In this document: positions 37,614 through 45,466 of the stretch, in pieces
Layout: every line of letters starts with the position of its first letter
Numbering within the stretch: the stretch's first letter is position 1
Assembly: GCA_003223515.1 (NCBI GenBank)
Contig: QHVI01000072.1
Span: forward strand, 1-45,466
Direction of reading: 5' to 3'
DNA length: 45,466 nucleotides
DNA from: Candidatus Angelobacter sp. Gp1-AA117
Lineage (GTDB): Bacteria; Acidobacteriota; Terriglobia; Terriglobales; Acidobacteriaceae
Notes under the pieces: generated by a model
Seen by the model: the letters and a program-made list of their open reading frames with translations, nothing else
What the model was told of the DNA's origin: nothing
Databases searched by the model: none
Position numbers and translations under genes: made by a program

Positions 37614-38160
37614 GCTGGGTCTTCCTTGATTTCCTCCCCTTCTTCTTAGGCTTGATTCGTTGACGGTCCAACCTGTCGACCATCACTGGTGGAAGAATTT
37701 CTAGGCCACGGGCTCCATGCGAATAGCGTGAGTAGGCAGAATAGCCCGAGTAAGCGGAATATCCTGAGTATCGAGAGTAGCCTGCACGCGAGCGGCGGCC
37801 TCGCCCCGATCCTTGCCCTGCGTAAACGGGGAGCATCTGAAGGGGCTCGGCATATCTCAGGTGCACTTCTCTTCGCGCAGCTTTCTTACCTCTTTTTCCC
37901 TTGTGGTCACCAGCTTCAAATGGTCTAAGCTCCAAGCTTGTTATACCGACGCGCAACGGACTGAATGGGAGAGTGACGTTGACCACTTTCTCAGATAAAT
38001 AACCTTCCACACTAGATGAGAGCTGATAAGCATGAGAACCAGTCGCGAAAAAGCTAATCGCAAAGCCGAACTCGCTTTCAGAGTCTAGAAGCAGGGAGAA
38101 TCCTGAGGGATTCAGCTTTACGCTTAGCCGTACCCCATTGATTTCTTCATAGCCGTTCAT
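37579..38160 (-). CDS. xYS-repeat protein with polybasic tail (cargo)
   Basis: A 193-residue protein. Residues 1-100 look like a small beta domain (MNGYEEINGVRLSVKLNPSG). A basic linker leads to seven consecutive xYS triplets (residues 127-147, x = G, R, G, A, G, A, R). The last ~25 residues are almost all Lys, Arg, Asn and Gln. It overlaps the GT2-NodB gene by 35 bases and lies directly upstream of it, so they are probably co-expressed. A modified-peptide substrate or a low-complexity self-associating protein are both possible; no family recognised and neither is shown. Confidence 0.6.
   Translation of the reverse strand: MNGYEEINGVRLSVKLNPSGFSLLLDSESEFGFAISFFATGSHAYQLSSSVEGYLSEKVVNVTLPFSPLRVGITSLELRPFEAGDHKGKRGKKAARREVHLRYAEPLQMLPVYAGQGSGRGRRSRAGYSRYSGYSAYSGYSAYSRYSHGARGLEILPPVMVDRLDRQRIKPKKKGRKSRKTQRAQRNKNNKKK
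37720..37782 (-). repeat. Seven tandem xYS codon triplets
   Basis: Nine-base repeat units encode GYS/RYS/AYS seven times. Tyr uses both TAC and TAT, and Ser uses TCT, TCA, TCC and TCG. The DNA units thus differ while the peptide pattern is kept, which points to selection on the protein rather than recent replication slippage. Confidence 0.8.
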
Positions 38161-38302
38161 CTCGCCTTTGGTTCACATTGAGATAGTTTGCCTGGTTGTT
38201 CCTAAATTATCGCGGTATCATATACCCTCCACCAAGAGAGCGCCAAGCAAAACAATAGTTGGTCACTTGTGACCACGTGGACGCAGGGTTTCACTGACGG
38301 AA

Positions 38303-38889
38303 ATGAACGAGAGAATCCGTGAAAGTCTCTTCAAACGGTATCGGTTGCTCTCATCACGCCAATCACTCAGGATCGTCATTGGTGCGTCGGGAATTCATGA
38401 TCCAGGATGGATTCCAACAGAAAAGGACTTTTTAAATCTATTGAAGCCATGCGACTGGGCGCGACTCTTCCAGCCCGACTCAATTGATGCGATGCTGGCG
38501 GAGCACGTTTGGGAACACTTAACAAGAGTTGAAGGCAAGAAGGCCGCTCAAGTCTGCTACAGGTATCTCAAAATCGGAGGCCATTTGAGAGTTGCAGTAC
38601 CAGATGGCCTCCATCCCTGTCCCGACTACATCAAATGGGTAAGACCGGGCGGCAATGGACCTGGTCAAAGGATCATAAGACTCTGTTCACTTATTCCGAA
38701 CTGGGCGAGCTTTTTCGCAGCGTTGGATTCCGAATCAATTTCCTGGAATACTTCGACCATGACGGAGTTTTTCATTACTCTCCCTGGAGTTCCAGTGATG
38801 GGAAAATTCATCGTTCTAGCCGATACGACAGGAGGAATTCGGGAGGTTGTCTGGCCTTTACATCGCTGATACTTGACGCCGCAAAATAG
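38303..38889 (+). pseudogene. Class I SAM-dependent methyltransferase, frameshifted (cargo)
   Basis: The first frame has IVIGASGIHDPGWIPTEKDF (motif I region), IDAMLAEHVWEHLTRVEG and YLKIGGHLRVAVPDGLHPCP. It slips near 38655 after RPGGNGPG. The second frame continues SKDHKTLFTYSELGELFRSV, GFRINFLEYFDHDG and ends TSLILDAAK. The joined order matches a common family of small predicted methyltransferases of about 195 residues. Motif I is weak (GASG instead of GAG/GSG). It lies on the strand opposite its cargo neighbours. Methyl acceptor unknown. Confidence 0.7.
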
Positions 38890-38974
38890 CATTAAGACTC
38901 ATTCTGACTTTGTCATGACAGCTGCTATAGTGCGAAGACAACATGACTCCCGCGAATGGGTTTGGGCCTCAGCA

Positions 38975-39012
38975 AGTCATTGGCACGATGTTCGGGTTTT
39001 TGCCCAATGACT
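38975..39012 (+). repeat. Cargo-flanking repeat, copy C
   Basis: The best-preserved copy, with perfect 9-bp inverted ends AGTCATTGG (38975-38983) and CCAATGACT (39004-39012) around GCACGATGTTCGGGTTTTTG. It ends six bases before the VirB10 stop and marks the right edge of the cargo cassette. Confidence 0.7.
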
Positions 39013-39018
39013 CTTGCT

Positions 39019-40341
39019 TCATTCCGGGGCAGTCTTCGTTGCAGCCGGCTGGTTCATTTCCCGTTGTAGCTGCATCAACTGGCGCAATTCCTCGATATTG
39101 GACTGACTTGCTGCCTGTGGCAACGATTGGCTGCGCGAACTTTGAACGGTTTCTTTTGCTCCTTTCTGTAAGATTACGTAGATCTCGGTATCGGCAGGCA
39201 CTGAAACCACAATTCGCTCGGTCAAAGCGAGGTTGGCCACGGTTTGATCCGAAGCCTGCCCGATGTTGTTCGCAACTCTTTCCCGCAGCAAATCGCTCTC
39301 ACTCAATGGCTGGTTGAGGCTGCCTCGGCCAACCAGAGTTGCCGCGATCTCGCCAACTCCGGCAAACGAGCGCACGAGAACGTTCTTTCCCGTGTGCTTA
39401 CCTTCCACTTTACCCCGCAACGGCCGCAGCTGAAGGTCAGTAGCGGCCGCATCGAGAGTTACGGACATTCCACCGGGCATTTGTAGCGATTCAAAACGGA
39501 TACCGACGTAGCCAGAACGGTCAGCGGACTCCAGGTGGCCAAATACCTTTGCTCCCGCGGGAATGACAATCTCCCCATTCTGTTCGTAGTTGTATTCGAC
39601 GACCGCAACCACCGGAGTCCGAACTGCTGTGTTCACGGCGGATTCGAGTCTGGCCCGCAGTCTCGTGCCTGGTGCCAAGCCAATGCCAAGCTCAATAGGG
39701 GCTGCAACATCTTGTGGCCGAGGGTTCGCCACCGGAGATGAACTATTACGCACAAAGACCAGCGATGCCTTGTCCAGAGCATCATGCTCACTGCGAGCCT
39801 GAGTCGCGTCACCAGCCGGCGAAAGATCAGCAGTGGTTGGTGTCGGTTGTGACCCTGGCTGGTAGGGCGCCGGTTGCCATTGAGAGCCATCGAACGGTTT
39901 TACATCTCCTAACGTAGTCGCTGGGCTAGGTTTTGGCTGTTTGGTGGCGGTTCGTCCAATCTGGTACGGGTTTATGAGGCTTCCATCGGGCGCCTGTGAT
40001 GGTGAACGGCCTGCATCGAGTATCGGGGTTACGCTCGAGGCTAAGGCAGAATTGTCGGGCTTTGCTGCCGGCTTTTGCCCGGCAGCCGTCGAATCTTTTC
40101 GCACAGGTACCGAATGGTGCGAGATGCCGTTAAAGGCCAATAGCAAAAGCACCAGCACGATGCCTGCGCCGATAAACAAGAGTCTGCCGTTTTCCTTCAA
40201 GATGGATTTCGGCTTGTCTTTTGGCGGTACGAAAGGAGAATTTCCAGTCGCACTCGGCGGTGGACTGCCTGCAGCGATTTGCTGCGGTTTCTCCTCGAGC
40301 ACTTGTGTGCTGCCAAATCCATTCTGATCAGTCCCTTTCAT
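39019..40341 (-). CDS. VirB10/TrbI-like T4SS core protein
   Basis: A 440-residue protein: N-terminal cytoplasmic ~50 residues, TM helix (LLFIGAGIVLVLLLLAFNGI, ~54-73), a long Pro-rich periplasmic linker, then the VirB10 beta-barrel domain (GLAPGTRLRARLESAVNTAV, then IPAGAKVFGHLESADRSGYV). It spans both membranes and forms the outer core with VirB9. The ATG has gggaggcg upstream and overlaps the previous stop as ATGA. It ends beside the right-hand cargo repeat. Confidence 0.8.
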   Translation of the reverse strand: MKGTDQNGFGSTQVLEEKPQQIAAGSPPPSATGNSPFVPPKDKPKSILKENGRLLFIGAGIVLVLLLLAFNGISHHSVPVRKDSTAAGQKPAAKPDNSALASSVTPILDAGRSPSQAPDGSLINPYQIGRTATKQPKPSPATTLGDVKPFDGSQWQPAPYQPGSQPTPTTADLSPAGDATQARSEHDALDKASLVFVRNSSSPVANPRPQDVAAPIELGIGLAPGTRLRARLESAVNTAVRTPVVAVVEYNYEQNGEIVIPAGAKVFGHLESADRSGYVGIRFESLQMPGGMSVTLDAAATDLQLRPLRGKVEGKHTGKNVLVRSFAGVGEIAATLVGRGSLNQPLSESDLLRERVANNIGQASDQTVANLALTERIVVSVPADTEIYVILQKGAKETVQSSRSQSLPQAASQSNIEELRQLMQLQREMNQPAATKTAPE

Positions 40342-41266
40342 TGTGCGCCTCCCTGGTTGCTCGCCGTAAACGGAACGGGCAGCAAGATGGGACGATCCAC
40401 CTGTTCTGCCTCTGCTAGTTGGAGCTGCAGTTTTTCAGTTGATTCCTTGAAACTTGGTCGCTCAAATACGATCACACCATCGGCGCGCTGGCCTGGCTGT
40501 AACCGCCGGGTAGTCATGCGGTAGTCGGAGATTGCGACTGGATCACCCTTGATTCGCTTCCCCCCGTTGCTATGTGCGTTTCCCGTGAGTTCAAGCTGCG
40601 GTGCTAGCAATTCGATTACGCGTTTGGAATCGTTCATAACCGAAAAGCTGAGAATTGTTTGATGGTTCATCTCCAGGGAGTCGCCCAAAGCAACAAGCAA
40701 CTCTTTGCCTTGCCATGCGGGTGAAGGGAGGCTCTTCTGTCTTTCAAGCTGGTTCGCCACTGAATCTGGTTGGCTTGGATGAACGGAAGCATCTGCGGAA
40801 TTCGTTACAGCCTTTGAGGAAAGCGGGCGGGTATCTGCAATGAGAAACGTCTGCCTGTCAGGGCTGATCACGACGCTCTGTGGTGCCCGGTATTCGACCA
40901 GGAAATCAACTCGTGCATCGGCAGCGGTTTTGCCCGTGCTCACCAGATGTAGGCTGATCTCCTGCCCTGACTTCGTGGTAATCAGAGCGTTGCTTTCGGC
41001 TGGTTGGCTGGTCGTCGGTTTGAAGAAAACGAGCCGGGCTTCAGCTCCTGAATGCTCAGCCTTGAAGCTGGCTGGATTCCCAATGACGACAGAGCTGATC
41101 TCCTCAGGAAGTCTGACCGAAGTTGCGTACCCAGGCGCAAGGTGCAACACAGTGACCGATCCGTCTTCGACTCGTGCTGTTGTAACGGTGGGGACAATCT
41201 GGCCGGAAGGCGTCTGTGCCACGCCTATTCCGGTCATCAGATAAACAATAACGACTAAGTGCACTC

Positions 41267-41270
<4 letters not shown>
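40338..41270 (-). CDS. VirB9/TrbG-like protein (first copy)
   Basis: A 310-residue exported protein (signal MRVHLVVIVYLMTGIGVAQ). The N-terminal domain has VirB9 features (GSVTVLHLAPGYATSVRLPE, then FFKPTTSQPAESNALITT), and a C-terminal beta domain has TILSFSVMNDSKRVIELLAP. It lies between VirB1 and VirB10 with 4-base overlaps on each side. It is divergent, so the assignment rests on layout and position as well as sequence. Confidence 0.65.
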
Positions 41271-42750
<1,480 letters not shown>

Positions 42751-42773
42751 CTCTGTTGCAAGATTTCTTCGCC

Positions 42774-43049
42774 TCAACCAGCAATCTTCAGTCTCCTGTA
42801 CACTCTTTGGGCTACACTCTCCGGAATCCGAAGCGTTTTATAGGCCCGCTTGGAACGAGTCTCGTTTCGCCCCCATGAGACCACGCTTGGCTCGCCAGCA
42901 AACATGCGCCGGATAGTCATCTCGCTCAAATTCCAGAGGGACGCAAGTTCCTGGACAGTAAAGTGTTTTTCGAAAGCCGGCGTTCTGGACGGCGGGATTC
43001 TCGTGGGAGACTGATCATTCATTTCGTATTGGCTATTACCATTTGGCAT
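42774..43049 (-). CDS. Excisionase-like wHTH DNA-binding protein
   Basis: A 91-residue protein with a MerR/Xis-type helix-turn-helix (HFTVQELASLWNLSEMTIRR, then MFAGEPSVVSWGRNETR) and a basic C-terminus (RIPESVAQRVYRRLKIAG). It is the gene next to the integrase and is probably the recombination directionality factor and/or a regulator. The ATG at 43049 is chosen because the predicted transcript starts near 43057, after a possible ATG at 43061; an ATG at 43022 is an alternative. Confidence 0.65.
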   Translation of the reverse strand: MPNGNSQYEMNDQSPTRIPPSRTPAFEKHFTVQELASLWNLSEMTIRRMFAGEPSVVSWGRNETRSKRAYKTLRIPESVAQRVYRRLKIAG

Positions 43050-43063
43050 ATGACACCGCATTG

Positions 43064-43097
43064 TTTTTAGAGCGTGTTGAAATTTCGGTCAAATTTC
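43064..43097 (-). promoter_or_regulatory. Element promoter/operator upstream of the excisionase-like gene
   Basis: TTGACC (43092-43087), a 17-bp spacer and TAAAAA (43069-43064) form a minus-strand promoter. The -35 lies in a perfect palindrome, GAAATTTGACCGAAATTTC (43079-43097), with 7-bp half-sites and a 5-bp centre. It is the best-kept of the three element operators and lies just beyond the integrase stop. Confidence 0.7.
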
Positions 43098-43136
43098 CTC
43101 GTATTGCGGGACCTCATCAAAGCTGACGGGGGCGGG

Positions 43137-44483
43137 CTAGGAAGGGTGGCCGAGAGCAGTGCGTTTGGGAGCTGGTCTTTGATCGCTTTCCTTTGACATG
43201 GGCGCCGCGCGCATTCCCATCGCTGCCCATGCTGCGCGCTGACTGGCGGCTAGACGCTGTTGTCGCTGGAGCACCCAGGGAGCATAGTGCTTTTGAGTTA
43301 TCACCACACTTGAGTGCCCCAACAAGCGCGATACTTCTTCTAGAGGCATGCCCGCCAGTAAATATTCGACGGCAAACGTATCCCGAAGCATATGGAGATG
43401 AGCAGGCTTTGCCTGACCACCGGCATCGATGAACAGCTTGGGAAATTTCTCCTGCGCTTTTCGAACCACTTTCCCGAAGACTCTTTCCCAACTGGACACC
43501 TCACTTTTGCGCTTGCTTCGACCGCTCCAGAAGAAATAGTCGGGATGTGTCACGCTGTTGGGCGGCACATCGCGCAGCTCATCGGCTACATCGGGTGGCA
43601 GCAGCACATAAACGGGAGCGCTCGATTTACCCTTCACCTTTGCTTGATAGAGGAAAAGAGAATCATCGTCGCGCAGTTTGCTCTTTGGAAGGCAGGCTGC
43701 GTCGCCAGCTCTCAGTCCGCTCCACCGTAGCAGCTTGAGATATGCTCGTGCGCGTCGTGAATTGGTGGTGGCTCCATTTCGCTCGCTCCCGCGGCCGTCG
43801 TAATAAAATGTGGCTTCAAGAAGGGCTTCGAACTGCTCTCGGGTGAACGGGAGGGTCTCGTCCTGATCGGCAGGCACATTCTTGATCTTCTTTGCCGGGT
43901 TTTCTTTGATCCATCCTTGACCAAGGCAAAAGTAAAAGAATGCAATGAGGCGCTGATGCTGGTTATGACGTGTCGTGGGAGCTCCTGTCCAGGAAAGAAT
44001 CCAACGCCGGAGTGTCGGCACGTCGAGTTCGGCAAGCAAGAAAACAGGAGGTGTTTGCGCCGCGCACCAGTTTGAGAGGCGGTCAAGGGTGAGCTTGTAC
44101 TTCTTTCGTGTCGCTTCCTCGCGATTAAGCCGCGCGATCTCTTTCAGGAAGTCTTCAGCTGCGTGCCTGATCTCGACACCAGTCTGGGCTGGAGGCTGCG
44201 AGCGGAGTTCTCGCGGTGACTGCTTAACAAGCTCGAAGGATTCACGGATTTTCTGAGCTTTTTGTTCCGCTTTTTCCCAGCTCCGCGTCCTGGCGCTGAT
44301 TTGCCGGGAAGCGCCGTTTTTGTAAATGTACAAGTATTTTGTGCAGCGGCACCGTCTCCAGTAAGGATTGCCTTTGTTCGCACAGCCAGGTTTGTGGCGG
44401 CTGTAAACCGTAACGGTTTTGCTGTTTTCCTCATGAAGATTGTGTGCACGAAGAGACTCGTCGCCTTGGGACACATCGAGCAT
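43137..44483 (-). CDS. Tyrosine-type site-specific integrase
   Basis: A 448-residue recombinase. An N-terminal Cys-rich stretch (KPGCANKGNPYWRRCRC) is followed by a SAM-like core-binding domain (RLNREEATRKKYKLTLDRLS) and a catalytic domain with Arg258 (WSGLRAGDAACL), HxxR 364-367 (HLHMLRDTFAVEYLLAG), His390 (LLGHSSV) and nucleophile Tyr400 (TQKHYAPW). All catalytic residues are present. The ATG at 44483 with ggaagg upstream is preferred over a start at 44594. It lies 181 bases from the 3' end of an initiator tRNA gene and faces away from it, the usual arrangement for tRNA-targeting elements. Confidence 0.92.
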   Translation of the reverse strand: MLDVSQGDESLRAHNLHEENSKTVTVYSRHKPGCANKGNPYWRRCRCTKYLYIYKNGASRQISARTRSWEKAEQKAQKIRESFELVKQSPRELRSQPPAQTGVEIRHAAEDFLKEIARLNREEATRKKYKLTLDRLSNWCAAQTPPVFLLAELDVPTLRRWILSWTGAPTTRHNQHQRLIAFFYFCLGQGWIKENPAKKIKNVPADQDETLPFTREQFEALLEATFYYDGRGSERNGATTNSRRARAYLKLLRWSGLRAGDAACLPKSKLRDDDSLFLYQAKVKGKSSAPVYVLLPPDVADELRDVPPNSVTHPDYFFWSGRSKRKSEVSSWERVFGKVVRKAQEKFPKLFIDAGGQAKPAHLHMLRDTFAVEYLLAGMPLEEVSRLLGHSSVVITQKHYAPWVLQRQQRLAASQRAAWAAMGMRAAPMSKESDQRPAPKRTALGHPS

Positions 44484-44599
44484 TTCAAAACCTTCCAATT
44501 CTCGGGCTGAAACTAGCACCACCCTGAAATTCGCGCCAAAAAGCAGCTCCCCGGAGGCGCGGTTTTGAGCGAAAAAATGACTCGCGAGAGTCAATCTTT

Positions 44600-44621
44600 C
44601 ATTCAGTTTTCATTCAGTTTT
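44600..44621. repeat. Two perfect tandem 11-bp repeats beside the tRNA
   Basis: CATTCAGTTTT occurs twice head to tail at 44600-44610 and 44611-44621, between the integrase start and the tRNA 3' end. The position suggests integrase arm-type or accessory-protein sites of the attachment region, an inference from location only. Confidence 0.45.
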
Positions 44622-44664
44622 TGTCGCTGAATTTGGAAGGTCTTGAAGATCAACAACTTAGGGT

Positions 44665-44741
<77 letters not shown>

Positions 44742-44746
44742 AATCC

Positions 44747-44775
44747 ATATTAACAGTGGGTTAATAGACGGTCAA
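44747..44775 (-). promoter_or_regulatory. Promoter of the initiator tRNA gene
   Basis: On the minus strand, TTGACC (44775-44770), a 17-bp spacer and TAATAT (44752-44747) form a near-consensus sigma70 promoter. The -10 ends only five bases before the tRNA 5' end, so transcription starts at or within a base or two of the mature tRNA. The promoter lies on the host side, so integration would not remove it. Confidence 0.75.
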
Positions 44776-44982
44776 ACGACGAGGCTTTGCATTTACGCTC
44801 CGGCTGCTCGAATTCCTTAGTCCTTTCAAACGCTCCGAGCATGGCAACTTCAGAGTGAATGCAGACCAACGAGAGCCAAGCCAACGCAGGGGTGAGGCGT
44901 AGAGGCTGGATGGCGAGCGACTATCACTCGCGTTCCACGATCACGGAGTTAAGTATCTCGTCGTGGGTGGAGTGGAATGAAG

Positions 44983-45278
44983 CTAGCCGGTGCGCTTGCT
45001 GGTTGCTCGCCGGGGCTTTGGCTTAGGTTTACTTTTATCTTTGAGATTGAGCGCCACCGCAGCGCGGATGAGATCCTTCAAGGCCTCCTCATCGATCTTG
45101 TCGCCTTCGTGGATGTCGATGGCGCGCCTGACATTCCCTTCGAGGCTGGAGTTGAATAGACCTGAAGGGTCCTTCAACGCAGCTCCCTTGGCAAATGTCA
45201 TCTTGACGACCTTTTTGTACGTCTCTCCCGTGCAGACGATGCCGCCATGGGACCAGACAGGAGTCCCCATCCACTTCC
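44983..45278 (-). pseudogene. DUF1801 (YdhG-like) protein, 5' end lost
   Basis: The C-terminal part of a DUF1801 protein is intact: KWMGTPVWSHGGIVCTGETY, then KMTFAKGAALKDPSGLFNSS, RRAIDIHEGDKIDE, and a basic tail. The family's N-terminal helical ~45 residues are missing. Sequence upstream of about 45279 is instead the start of an insertion sequence. Without its own start it is probably inactive. Function of the family is unclear. The gap 44742-44982 shows only the tRNA promoter. Confidence 0.7.
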
Positions 45279-45466
45279 CAGGGCAATCGCATTTGAAATT
45301 GGGCTGAACCACGATTGCCACTTACATATGGATCTGGCAGGCATGAAGTTTCTCGTAGGAGGGATTTCATGCCGAGCAAAGAAACGCTGGAGCAGTTTGG
45401 TTCTTGTTGGGAAGGGCTGGAGGATCCGCGCAACGGGAATGCCGCGCTGCATGACTTTCGCGAATT
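45279..45466 (+). mobile_element. Left end of an ISAs1-like insertion sequence (cut by window edge)
   Basis: The sequence from 45279 (CAGGGCAATCGCATTTGAAA) is the likely left terminus, because the DUF1801 frame stops resembling its family exactly there and a transposase begins 90 bases later. The right end is outside the window, so the terminal repeats and target duplication cannot be checked. Confidence 0.55.
45369..45466 (+). CDS. ISAs1-like transposase, N-terminal fragment
   Basis: Only 32 codons are visible: MPSKETLEQFGSCWEGLEDP then RNGNAALHDFRE. 'F...LEDPR.GNA..HDF.E' is the start of the DDE_Tnp_1-associated domain of ISAs1-family transposases. A strong taggaggg lies just upstream of the ATG. 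The rest runs off the window. Confidence 0.65.
   Translation, partial: MPSKETLEQFGSCWEGLEDPRNGNAALHDFRE

Noticed and set aside
33338-39012. CRISPR array or integron attC sites
   Set aside because: Only three copies, unevenly spaced by about 96 bp and 5.5 kb; no spacers of equal size, and no attC core-site consensus.

Overview
The window reads as a chromosomal segment of an acidobacterium. The best taxonomic clue is the large permease at 3080-5560, which has the duplicated FtsX/MacB layout and N-terminal signature of the 'acidobacterial duplicated orphan permease' family. The rest (leuBCD, LytTR regulation, a NodB/GT2 fusion, a VirB-type transfer region beside a tRNA) is compatible with this but not diagnostic.

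Layout. (1) 1-5560: the terminal module of a non-ribosomal peptide synthetase (end of C, then A-PCP-TE) followed by the orphan permease. (2) 5870-14400: ordinary chromosome with several damaged genes. These are a DoxX-like membrane protein with a decayed second copy that contains a frameshifted hotdog thioesterase, a TIGR01777-type SDR protein, leuB-leuC-leuD (leuD carries an in-frame TGA), a second hotdog thioesterase, and a LytTR response regulator (frameshifted) with the stump of its histidine kinase. (3) About 14.4-44.66 kb: a conjugative-element-like island, nearly all on the minus strand. It lies against the 3' end of an initiator tRNA gene and has a tyrosine integrase and an excisionase-like wHTH gene at the tRNA end. 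Then come a MoxR ATPase, VirB1, two VirB9-like, VirB10, VirB2-like, VirB3, a broken VirB4, two VirB5-like, VirB6, VirB8 and a T4CP, and finally a TOTE-type primase at the far end. No relaxase and no VirB11 were seen. Within the transfer operon is a large protein with the sequence hallmarks of a two-barrel (eukaryotic RdRP/YonO-like) RNA polymerase, preceded by a structured leader that buries its Shine-Dalgarno. (4) About 33.3-39.0 kb: a cargo cassette between virB2-like and virB10, bounded by related ~39-bp repeats. It encodes a membrane protein, a 1133-residue triple GT2-NodB fusion, a protein with seven xYS repeats and a polybasic tail, and a frameshifted methyltransferase. (5) 44665-45466: the initiator tRNA with a near-consensus promoter, a DUF1801 gene truncated at its 5' end, and the start of an ISAs1-like transposase.

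How it works together. Three element promoters (primase, MoxR/T4SS and xis) share a TTGACC -35 inside a palindrome (GAAATTT-N5-AAATTTC) with a 17-bp spacer each, which suggests one element-encoded regulator. The T4SS genes are translationally coupled through repeated ATGA and short overlaps. Many genes carry single lesions: frameshifts, two in-frame TAGs and a TGA. VirB4 additionally seems to have an internal deletion, so the element is probably no longer self-transmissible, although some of the single-base indels could be sequencing errors.
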